Assembly (NCBI GenBank): GCA_963643505.1 | Contig: CAVIKF010000015.1 | Location: 1-41,816 of the forward strand | Reading direction: 5' to 3' | DNA from: CAVEFW01 sp963643505 | Lineage (GTDB): Bacteria; Actinomycetota; Coriobacteriia; Coriobacteriales; Eggerthellaceae | Length of the DNA: 41,816 nucleotides | Shown here: piece by piece, positions 16,833-25,445 of the stretch | Layout: the number at the start of each line of letters is the position of its first letter | Numbering within the stretch: the first letter of the stretch is position 1 | Notes under the pieces: model-generated | The model's input: the letters and a program-made list of their open reading frames with translations, nothing else | Databases searched by the model: none | What the model was told of the DNA's origin: nothing | Translations under genes and position numbers: made by a program

Positions 16833-18923
16833 ATGAGTAACGTCCCCGAGATCTATGGTTCGATGGTGTTCAACGAGCACACAATGCAGGAAAGGCTCCC
16901 CAAGGACACGTTCAAGAAGCTCATGAAGACGACGAAGGAGGGCGCACCTCTCGACATCGAGGTCGCAAACGTCGTCGCCCATGCCATGAAGGAATGGGCC
17001 ATCGAGCACGGGGCGACACACTACACCCATTGGTTCCAACCTTTGAGTGGCATCACCTCAGAGAAGCACGACGGCTTTGTCACCCCCCAAGATGACGGAA
17101 CCGCCATCATGTCATTCTCCGGCAAGGAACTTGTACAAGGCGAACCCGATGCCAGCAGTTTCCCCAACGGCGGCCTGCGCGCGACGTTCGAGGCCCGCGG
17201 CTACACCGCCTGGGACCCCACCTCCTACGCGTTCATCAAGGACGAGGTCTTGTGCATCCCCACCGCATTCTGCAGCTACACCGGTGAGGCACTCGACAAG
17301 AAAACGCCGCTGTTGCGTTCTATGAAGGCAATCGATGAGCAGGCCAACCGCGTGCTTGCCCTCTTTGGCGAAAAGCCTGCCCGCGTCACCGCGACCGTCG
17401 GCGCCGAGCAGGAGTATTTCTTGATTTCCGAGGAGATGTATGAAAAGCGCATTGACCTCAAACTCACCGGGCGCACCCTGTTCGGCTACAGCCCCTGCAA
17501 GGGCCAAGAGCTCGAGGAGCACTACTTCGGCGCGATCCGTCCGACCGTCAACAATTTCATGAAGGAGCTCGACGACGAGCTTTGGGCGCTCGGTGTCTCC
17601 GCGAAGACCAAACACAACGAGGTCGCACCTGCCCAGCACGAACTTGCGCCGATTTTCGCTGACGCAAACCGCGCCATTGACGAGAACCTGCTCACTATGG
17701 AAAAGATGCGTCTTCTCGCCAGCCATCACGGCTTGGTTTGCCTCCAACACGAGAAGCCCTTTGACGGCATCAACGGTTCCGGCAAGCACAACAACTGGTC
17801 TCTGTCCGCAGGCGACAAGAACCTTCTCGATCCTGGCGACAAGCCCGTGGAAAACCTCCGCTTCCTCGTCTTCCTTGCAGGCGTCATCGAGGCGGTTGAC
17901 AACTACCAGGAGCTTTTGCGCATGTCTGTCGCATCCGCCGGCAACGACCACCGTCTTGGTGCCAACGAGGCACCGCCCGCCATCATCTCAATCTTCCTCG
18001 GTGACGAGCTCGGCTCCATCGTTGACGCCCTTATCACCGATCACAAGTACGAAGGCTCCAAGAAAACCATCATGGATCTCGGAGTCGACGTCCTCCCAAG
18101 CTTCATGAAAGATTCCACCGACCGCAACCGCACGAGCCCCTTTGCATTTACCGGCAACAAGTTCGAGTTTCGCATGCCAGGCTCCGCCGTCAACCTCTCA
18201 GACGCCAACATGGTGCTTAACACCGCCATGGCCAAGAGTCTGTCGGATTTTGCTGATGCCATGGAGGGCATGTCGGGTGAGGAATTCGAACTGGCAGCAT
18301 TCGGGTACGTCAAGAAGACCCTTGCCGACCACCAGCGCATCATCTTCAACGGTGACGGCTATTCGGCCGAGTGGCCCATCGAGGCCGAGAAGCGCGGCCT
18401 TGCCAACAACAAGACCACCGCTGACGCTCTGCCTTGCTTCGTAGCCCCCAAGAGCATCGCCTTATTCGAGAAGTTCGGCGTACTGACGGAGGCCGAGGTT
18501 CGTTGCCGCTACGATGTCAAGCTCGAGAAATATTGCAAGCTCATCAACATCGAATGCCGCACCATGCGACGCATGCTCCGCCGTGCCTACCTGCCTGCCA
18601 TCAGCGCCTACGCATCCAAGGTCAGCGAACATATCACCAACATCAAGCAGGCAATGCCCACCATCGACACCGCCGACCAGGAGAAGTTGTTGGTACGCCT
18701 TATGGCCGGCCTTCACTCGGTGCAGTCAACGTATGAGGAAATGGCGGCCAAGCACGGCGAAATTGTCGAGATCGAAGACCCCCAGGTAGCCGCGAACGCT
18801 TACGCGCACGAGCTCATTCCTTTGATGGACGCAGTGCGCGCCGAGGTAGACCAGCTCGAAATCCTCGTGCCGGGACCGGATTGGCCCGTGCCTTCCTATA
18901 ACGAGATCTTGTTCTACGTGTAA
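16833..18923 (+). CDS. glnN: Type III glutamine synthetase
   Basis: The 696-residue protein matches the length and motifs of GSIII, not of GSI (about 450-470). Visible motifs include TVGAEQEYFLI (about residue 187), KHNEVAPAQHELAPIF, HEKPFDGINGSGKHNNWS, NDHRLGANEAPPAIIS and DRNRTSPFAFTGNKFEFR, covering the metal, glutamate and ATP sites. It makes glutamine from glutamate and ammonia as a dodecamer in the cytoplasm. The ATG at 16833 follows a strong AAGGAGG. It is followed by two hairpins and then purF, whose product consumes glutamine. Nothing suggests damage. Confidence 0.96.
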   Translation: MSNVPEIYGSMVFNEHTMQERLPKDTFKKLMKTTKEGAPLDIEVANVVAHAMKEWAIEHGATHYTHWFQPLSGITSEKHDGFVTPQDDGTAIMSFSGKELVQGEPDASSFPNGGLRATFEARGYTAWDPTSYAFIKDEVLCIPTAFCSYTGEALDKKTPLLRSMKAIDEQANRVLALFGEKPARVTATVGAEQEYFLISEEMYEKRIDLKLTGRTLFGYSPCKGQELEEHYFGAIRPTVNNFMKELDDELWALGVSAKTKHNEVAPAQHELAPIFADANRAIDENLLTMEKMRLLASHHGLVCLQHEKPFDGINGSGKHNNWSLSAGDKNLLDPGDKPVENLRFLVFLAGVIEAVDNYQELLRMSVASAGNDHRLGANEAPPAIISIFLGDELGSIVDALITDHKYEGSKKTIMDLGVDVLPSFMKDSTDRNRTSPFAFTGNKFEFRMPGSAVNLSDANMVLNTAMAKSLSDFADAMEGMSGEEFELAAFGYVKKTLADHQRIIFNGDGYSAEWPIEAEKRGLANNKTTADALPCFVAPKSIALFEKFGVLTEAEVRCRYDVKLEKYCKLINIECRTMRRMLRRAYLPAISAYASKVSEHITNIKQAMPTIDTADQEKLLVRLMAGLHSVQSTYEEMAAKHGEIVEIEDPQVAANAYAHELIPLMDAVRAEVDQLEILVPGPDWPVPSYNEILFYV

Positions 18924-18935
18924 ACGCGAGATTGT

Positions 18936-18977
18936 GCCCGAGCTCAAGCTCCCACGCATGGATGCTTGAGCTCGGGC
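18936..18977. terminator. Hairpin after glnN
   Basis: Perfect 14-bp arms GCCCGAGCTCAAGC (18936-18949) and its complement (18964-18977) enclose a 14-base loop, 13 bp after the glnN stop. There is no U-tract, so it may protect the 3' end or terminate weakly. Confidence 0.6.
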
Positions 18978-19097
18978 GCCTACGCTCGGATCCACACGCA
19001 CGGCACCCCCTCGCATCCTCCACCTTCGCCCCCACGTCGCACATTCCCCTCAGGCGAGCAAGTTTTTCGCCCCCCTAACGTGCTCGCCCCATAAAAA

Positions 19098-19133
19098 GCG
19101 GAGGTTTCGGCACCCCGCGTTTTTTTCGTTTTT
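19098..19133 (+). terminator. Intrinsic terminator between glnN and purF
   Basis: A six-pair stem (GCGGAGG with CCCCGC, one bulged A) at 19098-19118 is followed by seven T, CG and five T. It separates glnN from purF. The rest of this 333-bp gap holds the hairpin at 18936-18977 and nothing else I can identify. Confidence 0.65.
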
Positions 19134-19256
19134 GTTAACGATGCGCCGAAGCCCTTCCCTCTCGCGCAAATCAAGCGAAAATGGAAACCGTGTTCGAACG
19201 CAGCGCCTTGCGCCCATTCGACGCCGAAACGGGAACATAGAGGAGAGCAACCAGGT

Positions 19257-20687
19257 ATGCTTATGCAGTCTATCCATGAGGAATGTGGGGTTTTGGGCAT
19301 TTACAGCCCGGTAGAGACGGCGCTTCCCTACCAGATGAGCGCGGGCCTTTGCGCCCTCCAACACCGAGGGCAAGAGTCATGCGGCATGGTGATCAACAAA
19401 GACGGGCTTTTCAAGATCCACAAAGACATCGGGTTGGTAAATGACGTGTTCACCCAAACGATCCTCGAACGCATGGGGAATGGCTCCCTGTCCGTGGGTC
19501 ACGTTCGCTACGGCACTACCGGCGGCAACGAGCTTTGCAATGTCCAACCGATCGTTGTCAACCACATGAAAGGCCACATGGCCCTCGCCCACAATGGAAA
19601 CCTCACCAATGCGTTGGAGCTGCGCACCGAACTCGAGATGGAGGGGTCCATCTTCCACACCACTGCAGACACCGAGGTCATTGCCTATGTCATCACCAAA
19701 GAGCGCCTGAACGCACCTTCCATCGAAGAAGCTGCCAACCGTGCCATGAACCGCATCAAAGGTGCCTACTCCCTCGTCTTGATGTCCCCCACCAAGCTCA
19801 TTGCGCTCCGCGACGAGAACGGCTTTCGTCCTCTTTGTTACGGCACGACACCCGATGGCGGATACGTTGTCGCCTCAGAGACTTGCGCCCTCGACGTCCT
19901 TGGCGCCACACTTGTTCGCGAGATCGACCCTGGCGAGATCGTCGTCTTCGACCGTAACGGTGTCCACTCCATCCGTGATCATTGCGAAAAAAAGCCCCGC
20001 ACACTGTGTGTGTTCGAAGCGGTCTATTTCGCGCGCCCCGATTCCGTCCTCGACGGGATCTCAATTCACTCTGCCCGCGTCCACGCCGGAAGGCTGTTGG
20101 CCCGAGAACATCCTGTTGACGCTGACATCGTCATGGGCGTTCCCGACTCTGGACTCGATGCCGCCGTGGGTTACGCCCGCGAATCCGGCATCCCGTACGA
20201 GATCGGCTTCACGAAGAACAAATACATCGCCCGCACGTTTATCGCCCCTGGCCAGAGCAACCGCGAACGCAAAGTGCGCCAAAAACTCAACCCGATAGCC
20301 GACTCCGTTGCCGGCAAACGCATCGTTTTGATTGACGACTCCATCGTACGCGGCACAACCTGCAAGACCATCGTTTCCATGCTTCGCGCGGCTGGGGCAA
20401 AAGAGATCCATATGCGCATCTCAGCCCCGCATTTCCTCAACCCATGCTATTACGGTACCGACATCGACTCTCGCGAGAACCTTATCGCCGTCGGCCGTAG
20501 CGACGAGGAGATCGCCTCAATTATCGGCGCCGATAGCCTCGGCTACCTCAGTGTCGACGGCGTCACACGCCTCTTGGGTGATTGTCCCGAAAAGGGCTAC
20601 TGCACCGCTTGTTTCAACGGCATCTATCCCGTAGACCCCCCGAGCGACACCCGCAAAGACCGCTTTGAAGGCAGTATCACCTTATAG
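19257..20687 (+). CDS. purF: Amidophosphoribosyltransferase
   Basis: The 476-residue PurF makes 5-phosphoribosylamine from PRPP and glutamine, the first step of purine synthesis. A nine-residue propeptide precedes the nucleophile Cys10 (HEECGVLGIYSP); the glutaminase domain shows CALQHRGQES and GHVRYGTTGG, and the phosphoribosyltransferase domain the PRPP loop VLIDDSIVRGTT. Cysteines at CEKKPRTLC, NPCYYGTD and CPEKGYCTAC suit the 4Fe-4S cluster of the Bacillus-type enzyme. The ATG at 19257 follows GAGGAG at a slightly long distance; a second ATG two codons on is possible. It is a single gene with its own terminator, so the rest of the pur pathway is elsewhere. Confidence 0.97.
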   Translation: MLMQSIHEECGVLGIYSPVETALPYQMSAGLCALQHRGQESCGMVINKDGLFKIHKDIGLVNDVFTQTILERMGNGSLSVGHVRYGTTGGNELCNVQPIVVNHMKGHMALAHNGNLTNALELRTELEMEGSIFHTTADTEVIAYVITKERLNAPSIEEAANRAMNRIKGAYSLVLMSPTKLIALRDENGFRPLCYGTTPDGGYVVASETCALDVLGATLVREIDPGEIVVFDRNGVHSIRDHCEKKPRTLCVFEAVYFARPDSVLDGISIHSARVHAGRLLAREHPVDADIVMGVPDSGLDAAVGYARESGIPYEIGFTKNKYIARTFIAPGQSNRERKVRQKLNPIADSVAGKRIVLIDDSIVRGTTCKTIVSMLRAAGAKEIHMRISAPHFLNPCYYGTDIDSRENLIAVGRSDEEIASIIGADSLGYLSVDGVTRLLGDCPEKGYCTACFNGIYPVDPPSDTRKDRFEGSITL

Positions 20688-20741
20688 GGAGGGCCTTGTA
20701 GAGCAAGCGTTATAGAGCAAAGAAGCCCACTGGTTAAATTA

Positions 20742-20773
20742 CCCCCCATTTCTTGGACGCGAGAAGTGGGGGG
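20742..20773 (+). terminator. Terminator-like hairpin after purF
   Basis: CCCCCCATTTCT (20742-20753) pairs with AGAAGTGGGGGG (20762-20773) with one mismatch and an eight-base loop. GTTTGGGG follows, so the U-tract is short. It lies 55 bp after the purF stop. Confidence 0.6.
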
Positions 20774-20824
20774 TTTGGGGCGGGGCATTTTTATGGGCGC
20801 TCGGTGTCTGGGTCTTGGCCAGCC

Positions 20825-21048
20825 TGGCGCATTTTCGACGCTCGGCGTCTAGCTAACTCTCTGAATTAACCAAATTGATGCATCGCACATCAAAACTTTT
20901 CATCAAACGGCATGTTGACTTCATTTTTTTGGGCAAGCTCAAGTTTTAAGGTTTGCCACACAGTCTCATGAGATTGACTTTAGACGCCAAACGCCGAAAA
21001 TGCGCCAGGTCGGGCGAAAAGGAGACGCCAAACGCCGAAAATGCGCCA
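20825..21048. repeat. 26-bp repeats, two direct and one inverted
   Basis: Identical copies at 20982-21007 and 21023-21048 (starting AGACGCCAAACG) lie in direct orientation. An inverted copy with three mismatches lies at 20825-20850, so the gap can form a long-range hairpin. The 390-bp gap between the convergent purF and acyl-CoA ligase genes otherwise holds an AT-rich stretch (20870-20960) with no recognisable gene. Confidence 0.88.
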
Positions 21049-21077
21049 AACAAACAACGTGCCTCTAACCCTGCCTG

Positions 21078-23564
21078 CTACACAAGGTGGGAAAGACCCA
21101 ACTCCTCGGCAAAAGCCTCACGCATCTTGTATTTCAAAACCTTGCCAGCAGCGTTCATGGGGAACTCATCCACAAAGCGCACGTAACGGGGAACCTTATG
21201 GCGCGCGATGCTGGCTCGGCAATAATCCTGAAGCTCCTTCTCGGTCATTTCCTGCCCAACCTTGAGCACGACAGCAGCAAGCGCCTCCTCGCCGTACTTC
21301 TCGTCAGGAACTCCTATGACCTGAACATCTTGAACCTTGGGATGTGTGTAGATGAACTCCTCAATCTCCATCGGGTAGAGATTCTCTCCGCCACGGATGA
21401 TCATGTCCTTAAGACGACCGGTAATGATGGTGTTTCCATGCTCGTCAAAGCGACCGAGGTCACCAGAATGCAGCCAGTTGTCAGCGTCAATGGCCTTGCG
21501 GGTTGCGTCGGGCATCTTGTAATAGCCCTTCATCGTGTTATAACCGCGAGAGCAAAACTCGCCAATCTCTCCCTGCGGCACTTCCTCACCGGTGTTGGGG
21601 TTGATGATCTTGCACTCGACGTGAGGGAAGTTGTATCCGACCGTCTCAGTGCGCAACCACAGCGGATCGGTCCACGCGGACATGACACAACCCGGAGAGG
21701 TCTCGGTCTGGCCATACACAGAAACGATGCCGACCATGTGCATCTCGTCTTCTTGGGCAGCACGCTTCATGAGGTCGGCGGGGCACCCGGCACCGGCCAT
21801 GATGCCAGTGCGCATATGGGAAAAGTCGGTCTTGCGGTAGTCGGGATGGTTGAACATGGCAATAAACATCGTCGGAACACCGTTGAACGCGGTGATGCGC
21901 TCCTGGGTGATGCAGGACAGCGACGCCTTCGCGGAAAAATAGGGCACAGGGCACACCGTGACACCGTGGGTCATGGAGGACGTCATGGACAAGACCATGC
22001 CAAAGCAGTGGAACATCGGGACCTGGATCAGGAAGCGGTCAGCGGTTGACAGGCCCATTCGGTCACCGATGCATTTGCCGTCGTTGACAACGTTGCGATG
22101 CGTCAACATAACGCCCTTGGGGAAGCCGGTGGTTCCAGAGGTGTATTGCATGTTGCAGACGTCATCGGGTTTAACGGCAGCAGCAAGGCGTTGGATCTCC
22201 TCGAGCGGCACGGATTCCGCGCGCTCAAACGCCTGGTCAAAGGTGAGACAACCCGGCATCTTGAAGCCGACGGTAATGACGTTGCGAAGGAACGGCAACT
22301 TGGCGCAATGCAGGGGCTGACCTGGGACCGAATCCTTGATCTCGGGGCAAAGCTCGTTGATGATCTGCTCATAATCAGAGTCCAGAGCCCGATCGATCAT
22401 GACAAGCGTGTGCGTGTCGGACTGGCGCAGGAGATATTCCGCCTCGTGGACCTTATAGGCAGTGTTCACCGTAACAAGAATGGCGCCGATCTTAGTTGTC
22501 GCCCAAAAGGTGATGTACCACGCAGGAACGTTGGTCGCCCAGATGGCAACCTTGGAACCCGGCTTGACGCCCATGGAGACGAGCGCACGGGCGAAATTGT
22601 CAACGTCGTCGCGGAATTGCTCGTAGGTACGCGTGTAGTCAAGGGTGGTGTACTTGAATGCGAATTGGTTGGGGAATTCCTCTACCATACGGTCGAGGAC
22701 CTGCGGGAACGTCAGATCGATAAGCTCGTCCTTCTCCCAAACATATTGTCCCGTGCCGTCATGGTTGAGGAACAGCGTCTTCTTGGCGCTCTTCGTGTCG
22801 TCGAAGCGCTCCATGTAGTTGGTGAAGAACGGGAAGATGACCTCGGGGTCGGTCAGCTCCTCCATCCACATAGGTTCCCACTCCATGGAGACGAACCCAG
22901 CGTAGTTGATAGATGCCAAAGCGTCGATGATGCCGGCGATGGGGAACGTACCCTCGCCAACCAGGCAAAAATTGCCCTCGTCGTCGGAGTCGCGAAGGTG
23001 GACATGCTTGACATAGGCACCGAGATTGCGAATGGTGATGGCCGGTTTCTCGCTATTGTCACGATAGGTATGGTGCACGTCCCAAAGAGCACCGAGGTAG
23101 TCGCTGGCAAAACCGTCCATGATGGCGGTCAAACGCGCGGTGTCGGCAAAGATGCCGGTCGTCTCGATAAGGAGGACGATCCCTCGTTTCTCAGCGTACT
23201 CAAGCAACTCAGAGATGTTCTCGCGAACGCGGCTCTCGTTATCGTTGTGCGCCTTCAAAGCGACAAATTCCGTGCCGGTCTCGTTGGCGATATCGACGAG
23301 CGCACGGATCTGGTCGGTGTTGTCCTCGTCGCCGGAGATGTCGTAAGAGGTGTCGTAAACCGGGATCACAAGGCCGCGATCGCGCAAGGATCGTGCGGTG
23401 GCGCGGGTATTGTACCTGTCAAGCGCTCCGCCCTTGCCGACAAGCTGCAGATTTTGTTGGGCATCGCGAATCTCAATGCCCTGGAAGTCCATCTCGACGG
23501 CAAGCTCAACAAGCTCGTCAAAAGTACGATCGGACCAACCCCTCGTAGAGAAAGAAAGCTTCAT
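21078..23564 (-). CDS. Fusion of sugar-phosphate isomerase-type TIM barrel with acyl-CoA synthetase
   Basis: The 828-residue protein joins two enzymes. Residues 1-265 are an AP-endonuclease-2/xylose-isomerase-like barrel with plausible metal ligands: E134 (LIETTG), D162 and H165 (WDVHH), H189 (KHVHLRD) and E228 (SMEWEP). Residues ~290-828 are an ANL-family ligase: P-loop YTSGTTGFPKG (474-484), YGQTETSPG (617-625), SGDLGRFDEHG (700-710), GRLKDMIIRGGENLYP (716-731) and the catalytic K808 of GKVLKYK. It would adenylate a carboxylate and attach CoA, probably after the barrel rearranges a substrate or product. Neither substrate is known. The ATG at 23564 follows GGAGG and overlaps the upstream stop by one base (TAATG). 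Confidence 0.88.
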   Translation of the reverse strand: MKLSFSTRGWSDRTFDELVELAVEMDFQGIEIRDAQQNLQLVGKGGALDRYNTRATARSLRDRGLVIPVYDTSYDISGDEDNTDQIRALVDIANETGTEFVALKAHNDNESRVRENISELLEYAEKRGIVLLIETTGIFADTARLTAIMDGFASDYLGALWDVHHTYRDNSEKPAITIRNLGAYVKHVHLRDSDDEGNFCLVGEGTFPIAGIIDALASINYAGFVSMEWEPMWMEELTDPEVIFPFFTNYMERFDDTKSAKKTLFLNHDGTGQYVWEKDELIDLTFPQVLDRMVEEFPNQFAFKYTTLDYTRTYEQFRDDVDNFARALVSMGVKPGSKVAIWATNVPAWYITFWATTKIGAILVTVNTAYKVHEAEYLLRQSDTHTLVMIDRALDSDYEQIINELCPEIKDSVPGQPLHCAKLPFLRNVITVGFKMPGCLTFDQAFERAESVPLEEIQRLAAAVKPDDVCNMQYTSGTTGFPKGVMLTHRNVVNDGKCIGDRMGLSTADRFLIQVPMFHCFGMVLSMTSSMTHGVTVCPVPYFSAKASLSCITQERITAFNGVPTMFIAMFNHPDYRKTDFSHMRTGIMAGAGCPADLMKRAAQEDEMHMVGIVSVYGQTETSPGCVMSAWTDPLWLRTETVGYNFPHVECKIINPNTGEEVPQGEIGEFCSRGYNTMKGYYKMPDATRKAIDADNWLHSGDLGRFDEHGNTIITGRLKDMIIRGGENLYPMEIEEFIYTHPKVQDVQVIGVPDEKYGEEALAAVVLKVGQEMTEKELQDYCRASIARHKVPRYVRFVDEFPMNAAGKVLKYKMREAFAEELGLSHLV

Positions 23565-24976
23565 TAGTTTGCCTCCTCGTACACAATTTTGTTCACAGCG
23601 TTCACAAAGGAACGGATAGCAGACCCAACAATATCAGTGGAGATACCGCGTCCGGAATAGATTTTGCCGTTGGACTCGAGCTTTACGATGGTCTCGCCCA
23701 TCGCCTCCTTGCCCTCAGTAACAGAGCGAATCTGGAAGTCATCCAGCTCAAAGTGGCGGCCGACGATTTGCTCGATGGCGAAGAACGCAGCGTCGATGGG
23801 GCCATCCCCGATGCAAACCGCCTCCAGGGAGGTATCGTCTTTCTTCAGTTCCACACGAGCGGTTGCCTTGATGGTGTTACCCGAGTTGATGATGTAGTTG
23901 TCCAAGATGTAGGTGGGCGGAACCTGCAAAGCAGCAGAGGCGACGATGGAGTCCAACTCACGGCTGCCGACGCTTTCCTTCTTGCGGGCAATACGGCCAA
24001 ACGCCTCGTACACGCTCAACGCGTCCTCCGGAGACAGCTCGTAACCCAACTTCGCAGCGGCCTTGGTCACCGTTTCCATGTCATCGCGGATGGTCAAAAC
24101 GATGCTCTCATCGGCATCCGCGACACTCACGACGTTGGCATTCCTGGCCTGGCCCTTCTCACAAATCCAAGCGACCTGGGCCATGATGCGGTTTATCTCA
24201 ACCGTGTGGATCGGGCAGGTTACCTGGCAGGAATCCTTCTTGAAGTCCATGACCTTAGCGAGCTTGTTCGTGGTCGTCATACCCATGGGATACGACGTGA
24301 CCTTGACCTCGCCAGCACCGGCCATGATACCGGCAATCGCACAGGCGTCGGCCATGTACACCTCGTCCGCGCACGAGATACCCAACGTGATGTCACGAAG
24401 GGCGGGAATGTCTTCCAAAAGGCCGGCGACGAACTCGCCAAACTCGTTGGGAAGCATGGCGCCCGCCGCATCATTAATAGTGACCGTGGTGGCACCTGCA
24501 TTGACGGCTTCGGTGACAATACCGCAAAGGTACTCACGATCCGCGCGGGTTGCATCCTCGGCAACGAACTCGACATCGTTGGTGAGTGCGGCGCATTTCG
24601 CAACCGCGGCAACAACAGCCTCGACCATCGCGTCGGCCTTCTTGCGGTAGATATACTCCATCTGAGCCGGGCTTACCGCAGCCCTGACCTGAAGACGGGC
24701 ATGCGCGGTCTCGCGCATTGCCTCCCAAATCATCTCGACATCACTGCCGTCGAGGGCAACCGGGACCGCAAGCACACTGTTCTTGACAATGGAGGAGATG
24801 GACTTGATGCGGAGGTTGTCGACCTTTGGGGAGGTCACGCCCTCAATCTCGATGACAGAGACGCCAAGTCGGTCTAGTAGCTTTGCAAGCTCCAGCTTCT
24901 CCTTGAAGGAAAGCGTTAGGGCCTTCGCGCTCATCGCTGCTTGCATAGTTACATCGCCAACGCGCACTTCTCTCAT
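23564..24976 (-). CDS. 2-isopropylmalate/homocitrate synthase-like protein lacking the metal site
   Basis: The 470-residue protein follows the LeuA fold: a TIM barrel (1-~300) and a C-terminal LeuA dimerisation/regulatory domain (~340-465, with GDGPIDAAFFAIEQ at 390-403). The catalytic signature DTTLRDGEQ is replaced by DVTMQAAMS (8-16), losing the arginine, the metal-binding aspartate and the glutamate. The HxH metal pair is replaced by S201 and A203 in ISCADE. The EDAT motif (140-143) is kept. It is therefore unlikely to catalyse an acetyl-CoA aldol condensation in the known way. I chose ATG at 24976, six bases after AGGAG. It is coupled to the downstream fusion gene, whose start overlaps its stop. 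Confidence 0.85.
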   Translation of the reverse strand: MREVRVGDVTMQAAMSAKALTLSFKEKLELAKLLDRLGVSVIEIEGVTSPKVDNLRIKSISSIVKNSVLAVPVALDGSDVEMIWEAMRETAHARLQVRAAVSPAQMEYIYRKKADAMVEAVVAAVAKCAALTNDVEFVAEDATRADREYLCGIVTEAVNAGATTVTINDAAGAMLPNEFGEFVAGLLEDIPALRDITLGISCADEVYMADACAIAGIMAGAGEVKVTSYPMGMTTTNKLAKVMDFKKDSCQVTCPIHTVEINRIMAQVAWICEKGQARNANVVSVADADESIVLTIRDDMETVTKAAAKLGYELSPEDALSVYEAFGRIARKKESVGSRELDSIVASAALQVPPTYILDNYIINSGNTIKATARVELKKDDTSLEAVCIGDGPIDAAFFAIEQIVGRHFELDDFQIRSVTEGKEAMGETIVKLESNGKIYSGRGISTDIVGSAIRSFVNAVNKIVYEEAN

Positions 24977-25217
24977 AATCAACTCCTGATCTTCTCATCG
25001 TGCAAACCTAACTTCACGCTTCTGATCACGCAATTTCGAGTCATATTCCCAAAAAACACGAAGAAACGTACGAAACGCTTATTTTAGTCGTACTTGTGAA
25101 GATTTTCTTCAAAATTTACCCAATGGACACAACGTAGCACAAGCGTGGCAGGCGTGGCCCCCCGAGCATGGCGGCATTCCTCAACACGCATAACACTGCC
25201 TGCGCCACACCGGCCCG
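24977..25217. other. AT-rich upstream region of the leuA-like operon
   Basis: Positions ~24990-25135 are clearly more AT-rich than the flanks and probably hold the minus-strand promoter of the LeuA-like operon, but I could not assign -35 and -10 elements with confidence. I see no T-box or other riboswitch-like structure. Short GCGTGGC-type repeats begin near 25145. Confidence 0.4.
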
Positions 25218-25346
25218 CCCAAGCGTAGCGCCCCGCCCAAGCGTGGCGGGTGTGGCGGCTCCCAAGCGTAGCGCCCCGCCCAAGCGTGGCAGGCGTGACC
25301 CCTCGATCCGCGCCGGCCCCCGATCCGCCCCGGGCGCGCCCGGGGC
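25218..25346. repeat. 38-bp direct repeat and 20-bp palindrome upstream of fbp
   Basis: Copies 25218-25255 and 25261-25298 are nearly identical (core AAGCGTAGCGCCCCGCCCAA). They are followed at 25327-25346 by a perfect palindrome, GCCCCGGGCGCGCCCGGGGC, just upstream of the predicted fbp promoter. Confidence 0.88.
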
Positions 25347-25350
25347 TCAT

Positions 25351-25380
25351 TTGCCTATTCCCAGCCACGACGCTTATAAA
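25351..25380 (+). promoter_or_regulatory. Predicted promoter of fbp
   Basis: TTGCCT (25351-25356) and TATAAA (25375-25380) are separated by 18 bp. Transcription would start near 25387, giving a leader of about 59 bases. Confidence 0.5.
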
Positions 25381-25445
25381 AGACGCTACCATAAAGACAT
25401 ATAAACAACACCTGACCGAGGAATACGCCTGTATAGGAGGCCATC

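Noticed and set aside
18924..19256. A riboswitch upstream of purF
   Set aside because: I found a terminator and a simple hairpin but no conserved purine or PRPP-type aptamer core that I could recognise.
22098..23567. A 489-codon plus-strand open frame
   Set aside because: It is the antisense of the fusion gene, whose two enzyme domains are unmistakable. Long antisense frames are common in GC-rich DNA.
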